64,000 bases of DNA from Gnetum montanum (GCA_015680685.1 MNCI01015870.1:100993-164992); one strand, 5' to 3'; positions 33,741-44,521 are shown, counted from the stretch's first letter. Notes: generated by a model not told the origin, from the letters alone. Translations and numbers: made by a program.

Positions 33741-34699
33741 TTCAAGAGTACATGGGATTGAGGGAATGTGGTTCAAGATGTAGGGGAATTGGTTATAACC
33801 AGGGAAGCTAGGAGGTTAAGGGCTATGATTATTGCTGGGATTTGTGGGAGAAGAATGCTCTCTTGTGCACAAGTTATGTCATTGGTCCTTGTCAACAACC
33901 GGGTTTTCAGCAGACTCGGAACCAAGGCATAGGAGGTGCGTTCTTTGGAGAAACAAGACTTTTATAGAGTATTTGTGGGGCCTGTTGTAAACAGCCAAAG
34001 CCATGCAATGATGTGCAACATGGTCTCTTTCAGACACAAGTGTAACTGTTTTTCAAGACAATTGCCTTCTCGCCTGGGGCTTGTATGAGAATGGCCAATA
34101 GTCTTTTATTTATGATGTCAACAGGGTCTTGAAGACCTTTTTTTGGTCTTTTTGAAAGAGCTTGTTTTTTTTTTGTGCCATGCTCATATTTGAGCATTTG
34201 CATTTTATGTCATGCATTGTGTACTGTGTTTTGCATTGCAGCTGCTTAGAGAGCTACAATGTGCAATAGTGTATTAAGAGTTTTTTGGTGAGAAGAATGT
34301 ATCAAAGGGATATAATTGGATAGGATAAAGGATCATGATGGGGAATAGAGAATGTGTCAGGAGTCGGGAATGTACTTATGAACGGATTGATTAACCCAGT
34401 CGCGTGCATCAGGAAAAACGTGATACCTTGTCATCATGATGAAGTGCACCTATGCACGAACGCCTCAGAAGTGTCATCCTACAAACACAACTCCAAGAAG
34501 ACAAGAAAACCACAAATGAAATAATTAGCTAAACACTTTAAACAAGGAGATGGAGTCACCACGTGTAGCTTTCAAAGTAAACAGAATCATGAACAGCATC
34601 AGTTTCATTAGGCCCCATGGGATGAATCATGAAACAAGTCTCTATGGAACAGGAACAGCCAATTGTAGCAACAGATCTTTTCAAATTTTGCCTGGTCAT
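33741..34699 (-). other. 3' untranslated region of the Tat element
   Basis: No coding is supported. This is the stretch between the tandem array and the LTR, the expected 3' UTR. It keeps more CpG than the surrounding Athila-like DNA. No clear polypurine tract could be fixed. Confidence 0.5.
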
Positions 34700-34931
34700 C
34701 AATGATGTCGCTAGTTTATAGTCTTAGCGGACTATTGTGGATTAGTTTCACATCATAACCCCTTGGACGGTGCCAGTTTAGCGTCATAGCGGACGGTGCA
34801 TTGCTAGTTTATAGTCATAGCGGACTATGAAGAGGCAAACTAGTTTATAGTCTTAGTGGACTCTAGATGCTAGGTTCATGTCATGGCGGACGGATGTAGA
34901 AATTTAGTGTCATACCAGACAGAACTCTGTG
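34700..34931 (-). repeat. Degenerate repeats next to the 37-bp array
   Basis: Variants of AGTTTATAGTC-TAGCGGAC are repeated about every 35-60 bp (34,713, 34,788, 34,811, 34,848 and 34,900). They share the AGTTT-A-GTCAT-GGAC skeleton with the regular array next to them and with the spacer repeats at 39,300-39,540. They look like an older, diverged part of the same family. Confidence 0.7.
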
Positions 34932-35442
34932 GTATCAGTTTTAAGTCATGATCCAGGATTGTTATCTGGTATCAGTTTTAAGTCATGATCCAGGACTGTT
35001 CTCTGGTATCAGTTTAAGTCATGATCCAGGACTGTTCTCTGGTATCAGTTTTAAGTCATGATCCAGGACTGTTCTGTGGTATCAATTTTAAGTCATGATC
35101 CAGGATTGTTCTGTGGTATCAGTTTTAAGTCATGATCCAGGATTGTTATCTGGTATCAGTTTTAAGTCATGATCCAGGACTGTTCTGTGGTATCAGTTTT
35201 AAGTCATGATCCAGGACTGTTCTGTGGTATCAGTTTTAAGTCATGATCCAGGACTGTTCTGTGGTATCAGTTTTAAGTCATGATCCAGGACTGTTCTGTG
35301 GTATCAATTTTAAGTCATGATCGAGGACTGTTCTATGGTATCAGTTTTAAGTCATGATCCAGGACTGTTCTGTGGTATCAATTTTAAGTCATGATCCATG
35401 ACTGTTCTATGGTATCAGTTTTAAGTCATGATCCAGGACTGT
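34932..35442 (-). repeat. 37-bp tandem array, 14 copies
   Basis: On the plus strand the unit is GTATCAGTTTTAAGTCATGA followed by TCCAGGACTGTTCTGTG. I count 14 occurrences of AAGTCATGATC, with only a few substitutions per unit and one 1-bp deletion. The array begins 18 bp after the pol stop codon. Tandem repeats in the 3' UTR are known for Tat/Ogre-type elements and can seed satellite DNA. Confidence 0.95.
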
Positions 35443-35459
35443 GACGTACCTCAAGTTTT

Positions 35460-38400
35460 TCAGACGTAGTACCTCTTCAAGTACAAGTGGTTTGTAGGAT
35501 TGGCGAACTCATTTCCGTTCATGTCAGAAAGTTTGAATGCTCCATTGTTGTATGCCTTGGTGACTAAATAAGGCCCTTCCCAGTTGGCTGAGAACTTACT
35601 TGGGTGTTCTCGAGCGGCCTTAAGGACTAGATCTCCTTCTTTAATTGGGTGTTTGTGGAGATCGTGCTTGTGCCTTTGTCTCTACTATTTTTTGTACCAT
35701 TCAATTTGATCAAGAGTTCGTATACGTTCCTCCTCTATTGTATCGAGGTCAGCAATGTGTAATTCATTATTTTGACTTTCATCAAGGAGACTAGAGAGAG
35801 TTATCCGCAATGAGGGAACCTGCAATTCTAAAGGTAAAACAGCTTCAGATCCGTATACAAGACTATATGGAGTTTTACTTGTGGATGTTCGATGTGTTGC
35901 TCTATAAGCCCATAATGCGTAGACCAATTGTTCATGCCATCATTTCTTGCTCTAATTCAGCATCTTTTTGAGTATCATGATGACAGTTTTATTTGTAGCC
36001 TCCGCTTGACCATTACTTTGTGGGTAGTAAGGTGATGAAAATGCATGTTTAATGCCTAGACTTTCACAAAAACTTTTGGTATCTGCGCTACTGAATTGTG
36101 GCCCATTATCAGTAACGATGGTCATTGGAACACCAAAACGGGTTATAATATTTTCCATTATAAAGGTGCAAACGTGTTTTGACGTGGTCTTTCTAAGAGG
36201 AATAGCTTCCACCCATTTTGTGAAATATTCAGTTGTAGTGATAATGAAGCTATGACCTGCTGAAGATGATAGTGTTATTGGTCCAATTAAATCTAAACCC
36301 CATTTTTGGAATGGCCATGTGATTTGTGCAGTATGCAGTTCGTTAGGTGACATATGTATTAGATTACTATGCTTTTGGCAGATGTCACATGTTCTAACCT
36401 TGGAGATGCAGTCGTACTCCATGTGTGGCCAGTAATAGCCTAAGTGCCTAATCTTTGTTGCCATTGCTTTAGGTGCTATGTGTTCTTCACAAAGTCCTTC
36501 ATGGATTTGTTCTACAATTGTTTGACCATCAGTGCTACTAACACATGTTAGTAAAATACCTTCATATGATTTACGACACAAGGTATCACCTATTAATGTG
36601 TATTGGTGAGAGTGTTTTCGTATGGCGTCCTTTTGAGCATGTGTCAAGTGTTGTGAAGGTTCACCTTTTAGAAGATACTATTTTATGTCATCATACCATT
36701 CTATTGCGTGTGTTGTACTAACAGATGCTATAGGTACTTCATTTAGAGTGTTAATTATAGGTTCGGCACAACTGGTTATAGAACTAGGCAATGCATGAAA
36801 CATTTCAGGTGTCATGTTTAAGGCTAGTGTGGCAAGTGCATCAGCAATGGTATTCTTACTTCTAGGGATGTGTTGTATATCCACTTCTACTAGTTGTCTC
36901 ACTATATGTTTAGTCAAATCACAATATGGTTGCAAATGGAGAGCTTTGCATGTGTAGGCTTCAGTGACTTGATTAATAACTAATTGCGAATCACCTCGAA
37001 CTACAAGGCATGAGATTCCTGAAGTTAGCGCTATTTGAAGTCCTCTAAGAAGACCTTCATATTCTGCTATGTTATTAGTGCAAGGAAAGTTTAAGAGATA
37101 AGCAGAAGGTTGGATTTCCCTATAGGGGTATATTAAAATAGCTGCGACACTTCCTCCACGAGAGGTTGAGGCCCCATCAAAGTAGAGAATTGCCTCATAA
37201 TGATTAGGTACAGTGTCTATACTATTAACATTTTCATCTGGGAATTTGAGGTTTATTGTTGTTTGATCATGCGTCGGTGAGACAGTTAGTTGTGTGGCTA
37301 TTGCTTGACCTTTTGTGGAAGATTGAGTGACATAGTGTAAATCAAACTCTACAATCATCGCTTTCCACCTAGCTAACCTACTTGACTCGTAGATGTTATT
37401 AGTGATGGCACGAAGAACATTATCTTTGCAAATGATATAAACCTGATTACGGAAGAGATAATGCCGCCATTTCTTTAAAGAGAAGACAAGGGCAAGGCAT
37501 GATTTTTCTACATCTTTGTATCGTTGTTCATGCGCTATTAAAGCATGGCTTAGATAGTATACAGGGATTTCGGCCCCATATTGAGGTTTTTGACAAAGAA
37601 TGGATGCGATGGATGAACTAGAAGTTGCAAGATAGATGTAGAAAGGTTTGTCACTTTGTGGAGGATAAATAGTTGGTAGTTGGGCCAACTCATGTTTTAT
37701 GTTCTCAAATGCTTCTTGGCATTGTTGAGTCCATTGGAAATGTACATTCTTTCGTAATAGATGTTGCATGGGACTCAACTTATTCGTCAACCTTTCGATA
37801 AAGAATATAATGAATTATAGCCTACCTTGGAGGCCACGTAGTTCGGTAAGGTTTCTTGGTGGTTGCATATTGGTTATCGCTTTAACCTTATCAGGGTCTA
37901 CCTGTATCCCTGTTTCGGAAACTAGGAAACTAAGCATTTTTCCTGTTTTAACATCGAAGACATACTTTTTTGGGTTGAGCCTAAGGTCATATTTGAGACA
38001 ACATTTAAGCACTAAATCTAGATCTTTTGCATCTTGTTTAGTTGTTTTAGACTTGACTGCTATATCATCAACATAATCATTGAGCAAATTAAGCATGTAG
38101 TCACTAAATATGTATGTCATTGCTCGTTGATATGTAGCACCCGCATTCTTAAGGCCAAATGGCATCATCGTATAACAAAATGTCCCCCAAGGTGTCATAA
38201 AAGTTGTTCTAAGTTGATGCTCTAGATTAATTCTTATCTGATTATAGCCTGAAAATCCGTCCATAAAGGATAATAACGCATGCCTAGCAGTCATGTCAAT
38301 AAGTTGATCAATATTTGGCAGGGGAAAGTCATCTTTTATAGTGGCTATGTTGAGGTCACGGAAATCAATACATATGCATATACTACCATTCTTCTTGGGG

Positions 38401-38947
38401 ACTACAACAATGTTTGACACCCAATCGGAATAGTCAACGACTCGAATGAAACCAGCTTGGTAAAGCTTTGTGATCTCAGCGTGGACTGCTAATGCAACTT
38501 TGGGTCTAACCTTTTGTGCTTTTTGTTTTACTGGTTTGATTTTCTCATCAAGGATAATGTTATGTAGGATGATCTGAGGGTTTAGTCCTGGCATGTCTAT
38601 ATATGACCATGCAAACATTTTTATGTTATCTTTTAAGATGTGAGTGATGTCACCTACGAGTTGCAGATCTAGTAAGGCACTTAATTTCAAGGTCTTGGCT
38701 TCATCATTAACTGTGGTAATGGGGATCTCAACTAGAGGATCTTCAGTGATATTGTTAGCTTCTAGGTCTAGAGTTTTGGCTACGTTTTTAGGCCAGTTTG
38801 ACGTTTCTTAAGTGGAGGCTATCAAATCAGTATAGGTGGATGGACTTAGATCCAAAGATTCTGGGTGAATTTCTCTTTCTATATCTCCGTATGGTCCGTT
38901 GAGATACAATTTTGAGAGGATGTTGTGGTTGGCCATGATACTCACTC
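35460..38947 (-). pseudogene. Tat pol: RT, RNase H, archaeal-type RNase H, integrase
   Basis: One frame from ATG 38,936 to TGA 35,460, about 1,158 codons, broken only by seven nonsense codons (TAA near 38,808; TAA 37,815; TAG 36,678; TAG 35,952 and TGA nearby; TAG TAG near 35,682) and no frameshift. RT: CIDFRDLNIATIKDDFPLPN, FMDGFSGYNQIRI, MPFGLKNAGATYQRAM and DYVDDIAVKS, with catalytic Asp intact. RNase H follows, then ILYFDGASTSRGG to NTIADALATLAL, the second RNase H. Integrase: HEGLCEEHIA...CDICQ zinc site; WGLDLIGP, VTDNGPQF and GQAEATNK keep D, D and E. The C-terminus (GDLVLK, WEGPYLV) follows, with no chromodomain. This is the best-kept pol in the window, yet it is not functional. Confidence 0.93.
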
Positions 38948-39541
38948 CTGCCAATTAAAATAGGAGTGAAATAAGAGACATTCCCTCAGTAAGAGGGTTA
39001 CAAAGTGTAAATGATCATAGGATAACTAAGTTGGTGGAATGTACAAAGACTGATGTAATGGCCTGAATTTTAATCACGGTATAAAATGGTTGCATTGTTG
39101 TCTTTACGTTTCATGTAAATGTTTTTGTCATTTTTCATGTTTTTTATTGTTTTTCTTTGTTTTCTAGAGTATATGTGTGCAACTAGATGTAAGTTTGAAA
39201 AAGAAGGCAACAATCGTGCATGAATCTAAATTGTGACTTTTAACTTGTAAGTGGAAATTCAATGTAAGATGATAAGAGTTTGTAAATATATAATTTGTTG
39301 GCTCTAGTTTAAAGCCATTTCGGGCTTGGTACATCAGTTTAAGGTCTCGATGGACTGTTGCATCTGTTGTCAAAGAAAGGATTACCAGTTTTATGCCATG
39401 GTGGGCCATTTCTGACTGTGACTAGTTTAATGTCATTGGGGACGTATCGTAGTTTAACGTCATTTTGGACAGTTCATAGTTTAACGTCATTTCGGATAGT
39501 TCATAGTTTAACGTCATTTTGGACATTTCGTCTCATTTGTT
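38948..39541 (-). other. Spacer between protease and RT of Tat, intron candidate, with internal repeats
   Basis: Noncoding stretch separating the gag-protease part from pol. At its pol end the minus strand reads TTATTTCACTCCTATTTTAA then TTGGCAG, a plant-like branch/polypyrimidine/AG acceptor with AG at 38,949-38,948, 12 bp before the pol ATG. Ogre elements of the same lineage are known to carry a spliced intron in this part of the polyprotein. A donor could not be fixed. 39,300-39,540 holds AGTTTAACGTCATTTTGGAC repeats. Confidence 0.5.
39300..39540 (-). repeat. Degenerate ~27-bp repeats in the protease-RT spacer
   Basis: Plus-strand AGTTTAACGTCATTTTGGAC and variants recur at 39,423, 39,452, 39,478 and 39,504, with more diverged units from 39,307. 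The skeleton is the same as in the 34,700-35,442 arrays and at 56,060-56,220 in fragment D. Confidence 0.75.
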
Positions 39542-40860
39542 CTAGTTGTTGAGTTGTCTCTTGATCTTTTGTAGCTTAACATGTGGAGCTGGGTGTATGG
39601 GTATGATCTTATATTCACCTTCCCCTTCATCGGTGATGTCAAAGGGTAGTTCCGACCAAGAAACATCAGTAGGAATGGCTCCTATGTCTGTGTCTTCTTG
39701 TGTTTCTTTAGTGTTAGTTGGATTGTAAGTCAACGTTGGGTTCACGTTCTAACTTATGTTCATGATTTCTTATTTAGGCTTAATGAACTCAATTTCTGAC
39801 CCTTTATCTACCTCAAGATATGAGGAAGTGATCGATGGTGTTGTATTCCCATGTATGATGATNNNNNNNNNNNNNNNNNNNNNNNNNNNNNNNNNNNNNN
39901 NNNNNNNNNNNNNNNNNNNNNNNNNNNNNNNNNNNNNNNNNNNNNNNNNNNNNNNNNNNNNNNNNNNNNNNNNNNNNNNNNNNNNNNNNNNNNNNNNNNN
40001 NNNNNNNNNNNNNNNNNNNNNNNNNNNNNNNNNNNNNNNNNNNNNNNNNNNNNNNNNTTTTCTCATCTAGCTTAATGTCCTTAACATGGAATTCTAAGGA
40101 TGTGGTCTTTGATTCCTGAAGTTGTGGGGATAATACCACATAAATGGATGGTTCGTCTGCAGGGAGATCCTCACTAACAGGAATTGAAGTTAACATTCGT
40201 ACGAGAGCCTCTCGATGTACTGGTGAAGTCATCACTAGGTCATACAAACTTAAAGTAGTATTCTTTTGTTTTAAGGCTTGCGTGACCTGGGTCAATGCAT
40301 TAGCTAGGTCTTTACCATTTGGAGCATTCTTATCCATAGAGATTTGGTCCATTTGACCTAAAATTCATATTTCTTGTGGAGGGGTTTTTACATTAGTAGT
40401 TGAGGATGTTGGGTTTGGGATATGACTTGTACTAGGCTCATTAATGGACGAACTCATGGGAACGGTGCTTAGCGGTGTAGGCTTTGGCAGACCTAATTCA
40501 TGTCTATGGTTTTCTCTCTCCATGCACTCTCTTTTTTCTCTTTCTAAGCGCTCTCTTATTAGCCTATCGGCAAGACGTTCTCGCGCAGGTCGTTGAGAAG
40601 TGGAGATGGGTTGTGTGCCAGGATGTTTTGGTACTTGGATCACAAAGGGAGTGGGTCAGTTTTCAGGTGGTATGTTTGTTGTGGTGGCAATTGAAGGAGG
40701 TATGTGGATGATGAATGGTTTTGATGGTGCGGGGGACGTGCGTGTGGTAAAAGGGGTTTGAGGAGATGTTGGGGTAGGTGTGTTTTCTAAAGGCCTCCGA
40801 ATCACAAAAGGTCTTCACGGAATGTCTTGTCTGTTTTCCATATGCATAGTATTAATCACT
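39542..40860 (-). pseudogene. Tat gag-protease linker remnant (interrupted by a gap)
   Basis: Minus-strand reading from about 40,850: Pro/Thr-rich sequence with FVI and PFIIHIPP-like repeats, then PTPFVIQVPKHPGTQP and an Arg/Glu-rich helix RERLADRLIRERLEREKREC (40,590-40,530). Then TLSLYDLVMTSPVHREALVR and MLTSI (40,260-40,190) precede the protease, matched in D at 57,200. The protease catalytic region should fall in the gap 39,863-40,057. After it IHGNTTPSITS and VDKGSEIEF match D's post-protease residues. The gag core is absent, so the element is 5'-truncated. Confidence 0.7.
39863..40057. other. Assembly gap (195 N)
   Basis: Run of N. By comparison with fragment D it should cover the Tat protease active site. 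Confidence 1.
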
Positions 40861-40879
40861 TGAATGAAGTGGCTTAAAC

Positions 40880-42541
40880 AATTATCTAGATGGAGGAAGG
40901 TGGACTAATCTTTTTAGCCTAAAGAATGTAGTTGCCACAAGATCGAATCCTAGCACCTGAGAGGTAACAGTATCCCTTTTGCATCAATAGCAATTCCCAA
41001 AAATCTCTAGGAACACTACTACTTTTTCAATGTTCTTAGAGGAGGATAAGAGGGCAATAGTTTAGGTGATGTAACACTAGGGGCAAGAGATAGTAGTAGA
41101 GGTGGTTGCTGATAGAATTTTCAGAACACAAAATGAACCTATGGCATCTATACTAGATTTCTCTACACTTAAAGAGGTGCAGACATCTGTAGAGACAACA
41201 AGTGACAAGTTGAGCATAGTACAACATGAACAATTGTAGGGCTGACTAGTGGAAACTAGGCAACTGATTCTAGATGTCTTCGACCTTCTAGACAACATAA
41301 TTGCAACCTAGTTAGAGTTTCTAGACATATGAGATAAAAAAATCATTTTGGAGGGATAAATCAAAATAGTGAAAGAGCTAAATAAATGCTTGGCTACAAA
41401 TATTTTTGAACTAAGAGGTCAAATTGCTAATCCTTCATTCCTCAACCCAACATTGATAGAGGATGAAGGTCTTGAATAGCTTCACATAAGATTAAAAGGG
41501 GTTAATGGTGTAATGGAGATGATAGTGTTCTTTTGATCCTTGGCAGAGTCCACTCAGAATAAAATTTATAAAGCCTTGGATTAGACCTTCTAGGAGAATG
41601 TACAATTGACTGTAGAGAATCATTGCATGTGAAATGTTAATGCACAAAAATAACAAATGATAGATTTCATGCATTAATAGAAGGAGCCGATAGCTAGCAT
41701 GAACATTGAGCTAAGAAGATTGATAGTAAAAAGATTAAACCTCTTCATGAAGGAGGTCTATTCTCTTTACCAAACGGCTGTAATCAGAGTAGTTGCTTGG
41801 AAATCAAAAGCTCTCAAATTTGAGAGAGTAAAAAATCACTATATAGATCATGTTGGTCTATAGAAAGAAGCTAATGAAAAACACATCTAGTTGGCAAAGG
41901 TAAAAGTAAATGAGATTCTCTTGTAACTATAGCAAGGAAGAGAGGTATGAAAACTTATCATTGATGGGATAGATGCCTACAAAAAAGTAGAGATTTTCAT
42001 GAAGGAGTTGTAGATTGAGGAGATAGAATACATGAAGCTTTCCAATCTCTACTATGCAAATCTGTCTAGGCTAATTTCCAGTTGGCCATGCTCTAAATTG
42101 GAGAAATAAGTGGCCAGCTCATACTTGTTGTATGAGGTAGAGTTCAAGAACCACAATGACACCAAACAAAAGCTTGTGATGGAAAATGTGGAACTTGAGG
42201 TTTTCAAGACAAAGTTCATTGATCAAAGATCAATTTTCAAGAACTTGAAAAAGAGGATGAATGACTACTAGGAGTTGTAGAATGCATTCACAACATTTTA
42301 TATCAAACTCAAGCAATTCGTTGCTTGGTTTTTCAATGTGAAGAAGTTGTTTCTAGTAATGCTCTATATGTGGGATATCCTCATTATAGCCTACATTGGT
42401 GATGTCGCATATACTGTGAATGATCCTTACAGCATGGAGGAGAAGATGAAGATATTTTTGGATGCCTTTCACCTTCCATTGGAAGTGGTAGCTACAATAA
42501 GATAGCCATATCCACCTCAACCACCACATGCATCTGAAGTA
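40880..42541 (+). pseudogene. Accessory ORF of element B, copy 3 (5'-truncated, C-terminus split)
   Basis: Starts inside the ORF: LEEDKRAIV near 41,040 aligns with LEEDEGATI of copy 2. A charged, likely coiled-coil region follows (41,150-42,250) and then KLKQFVAWFFNVKKLF near 42,310, the conserved C-terminal segment. The last codons before the break read ASEVGE; after the inverted-repeat element the frame resumes at 44,513 with GEGPSEP-like residues to about 44,560, as in copy 2 (LGKGS). The N-terminal domain was lost at the Tat junction. Nonsense codons are mainly TAG. Confidence 0.65.
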
Positions 42542-42550
42542 GGAGAAGTG

Positions 42551-42655
42551 TAGCGACAAAAAATGTTGATGGCTAGAAAAAACTGAGAGGTCATCAGTCA
42601 AATAGTCCTAACCCCGAATCTGCATGTGGGCCGTGCTAGATAAAATGGCTTAACC
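42551..42655 (+). repeat. Left terminal inverted repeat
   Basis: Besides the tip, ACTGAGAGGTCATCAGTC at 42,581 and GGGCCGTGCTAGATAAAAT at 42,629 pair with the right end. Identity by eye is roughly 80 percent over 100 bp. Confidence 0.85.
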
Positions 42656-42959
42656 CTTCTCTCTTCCCCGCATAACCAATGCAACACTCTCAAGCATAGC
42701 TAAGCGACATCTTGGCGATCACCAAGGAGTGATGTTAGTATTTTGTATTCTTTATCAACGTCTCTTGGGTCCATCCTCCAGACGTTGACAAAGAGTCACC
42801 AATGAAACATCCCAAATTTTCAAGGCATTCTTGTTTCACCAGGGTTTTAAAACTGAGGTAAACATTTCCACAAGTGTAGCCACATGATGGTTTGGTAGGA
42901 TGCTAAGAGTTGTCGGTGGTGCTTAGGATGCGAAAAATAGTTTGGCAGGTTTTCTTGTG

Positions 42960-43690
42960 GAGGGGATTTCTACACTACGCTATGCTATGTAGCGTAGTAG
43001 GCCTCGAAAGACAGTTGTACAAGAAATCAAACTATTGCAGAACAAAGTGCTACACTACATAGTGTAGCACAACATAGCAAAGGAAAAATAGAAAGGGCCA
43101 ACTTACTGAGTGATCCCAATTGCACCTGGCAAGCACTCTGGCCTTCAAAATGAGTTTTCTTGTTCAACTTCAAGTCCTTGGAAAAGCTTCTCATTGGAAA
43201 ATGGTAGATTGAGAAAAAAGTAGGCTATGTTGGCTGCTACGCTATGCTACGCTACATAGTGTAGCACAGCGTAGCGATGATGCAAGAAAAAATAAAAGAC
43301 GTCTCAAGTGCAAGATCAGCGAGTTGTAGTTGCAGTTGTTAGCATGATCAAGCTTCGAGAAAATGTTTGCAACTTCGGTGCGATTCACAGATAAGTTCGG
43401 TTGCTACGCTATGCTACGCTAGTGTAGCAAACATGCAGAACCAGCCAAAACACTTCAAAGGCTTCCAGCGCATGCAATTAACTCCAATGCAAATTTCTTC
43501 TTCAAACTGGTGGCTACGCTATGCTACACTAGATAGCGTAGTAGAGCATAGGAAGCAACTATGCTACACCAACATGCTACGCTCCATAATGTAGCATAAC
43601 ATAGCAAACAACTATGCTACACCAACATGCTATGCTTCATGGTGTAGCACAGTGTAGCAGGTAGCTACACTACACCAGTGTGCTTCACTC
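42960..43690. repeat. Cluster of CTACGCTATG / TAGTGTAGCACAGCGTAG palindromes
   Basis: At about 42,975, 43,050, 43,238, 43,401, 43,511, 43,565 and 43,625 the sequence repeats GCTACGCTATGCTACGCTA, usually followed by a near-complement such as TAGTGTAGCACAGCGTAGC. Each unit can fold on itself. Similar but simpler TTACGCT-AGCGTAA palindromes occur in the Tat U3. Confidence 0.85.
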
Positions 43691-43862
43691 CTTGTTGGCA
43701 TCATTGGCACACCTAATCCTAGCATCTCCAGTTCTGGCAGCATAATTACAGCGTGACAGATGCACGACCAGCTTTGCATGTTCATGCAACATGGACACGT
43801 CAATGTCTTGTGGGTCTAGGACACATGTCATATAGGCCTCATTTTTCACGTCCTCCTGGCCC

Positions 43863-43870
43863 TATAAATA
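43863..43870 (+). promoter_or_regulatory. TATA box inside the inverted-repeat element
   Basis: CCTATAAATACCCTG, matching the Tat LTR TATA context. The preceding GGACACATGTCAT is close to GGACACATGTTACT upstream of the Tat box (about 32,425, minus strand). Confidence 0.55.
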
Positions 43871-44407
43871 CCCTGATGAGTAACACTCAAGGGGTTGGAA
43901 AAAACTTTTGGTGGTTGGAAAATTTTGGGGTCATTGAAAAATTTGGTTGGCAATTTTGAGCATTGTTAGCATTTGTTGTTGGCAGGTTGACAAACTTTAG
44001 CAATTGTTGGTTAGCAAATTTGTGCAAAGGGTGGGCAAAAAAAAATCCCTAGTTGACAAGTTGGCTTTGTAGAATTTAGCATTATTGGATCTTAATTTCA
44101 TGTTCAAGCGCACAGTTGGCTTGCTTTGAACGTCCTGGTTATTTTTGGGATCTCTGTGCTTCCTAGTGTTGCGCAACTGATTGTATCCATCTTGAAAAAG
44201 TAAAGCTATAATCTTGAAGCAGTGCATTTCTTAATTCCAATTTGGTTTATTTTCTTGTTTATCATTGTATTTTACATCATTTTTTACTTCATAGTATTTA
44301 ATAATTGTTATTTTACACTATAAGAATTGTTTCTCAAAAAAAAGTTTACAAAAGGTTAAGTGACACCAACTAAGTACCTATCTGATTGACCAGACCGTTC
44401 AGGGCAC

Positions 44408-44512
44408 CCCGCTTCAATTTTATCCAGCACGGCCCTCATGCAAATCTAGGGTTAAGATTTTCTGACTAATGACCTCTCAGTGTTTTCCAGCTGCCAACGT
44501 TTTTTGTTGCTA
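44408..44512 (-). repeat. Right terminal inverted repeat
   Basis: Read on the minus strand: the tip, then CACTGAGAGGTCATTAGTC and GGGCCGTGCTGGATAAAAT, in the same order and spacing as on the left. Confidence 0.85.
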
Positions 44513-44521
44513 GGAGAAGGT

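Larger units (their letters stand above)
31739..40860 (-). mobile_element. Tat-lineage Ty3/gypsy element inserted in B integrase, 5'-truncated
   Basis: Minus-strand element read from about 40,860 down to 31,739: gag-protease linker, intron-like spacer with repeats, pol (RT, RNase H, second RNase H, integrase), 37-bp tandem array, 3' UTR and one LTR ending at 31,739. The second RNase H after the usual one is the hallmark of the Tat lineage. The 5' LTR, 5' UTR and gag core are missing on the right, where the B accessory ORF begins between 40,860 and 40,970. It is younger than B because it interrupts B, and it has retained more CpG. Confidence 0.85.
42551..44512. mobile_element. Terminal-inverted-repeat element (Mutator-like), non-autonomous, interior resembles a Tat LTR
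   Basis: Starts TAGCGACAAAAAATGTTG and ends with the complement of TAGCAACAAAAAACGTTG. The inverted similarity continues inward for about 100 bp. It is flanked by GGAGAAGTG (42,542-42,550) and GGAGAAGGT (44,513-44,521), a 9-bp duplication with 7 matches. Removing the element and one copy restores the accessory ORF as in copy 2, which confirms the borders. Long inverted repeats with a 9-bp duplication point to a Mutator-like element. No transposase is seen. The interior has a TATA box, a hairpin and palindromes shared with the Tat LTR. Confidence 0.8.

Noticed and set aside
34932-35442. Centromeric satellite
   Set aside because: Only 14 units and located just after a Tat pol stop; it is an element-internal array.
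40484-40711. Plus-strand 75-codon frame
   Set aside because: Shadow of the Tat gag linker with the Arg/Glu-rich helix on the minus strand.
42581-44483. CACTA-type transposon ends (CACTGAGAGG at the right, AACTGAGAGG at the left)
   Set aside because: The inverted similarity continues 30 bp further outward to TAGC-ACAAAAAA, and the 9-bp duplication lies there; no 3-bp duplication flanks the inner position.
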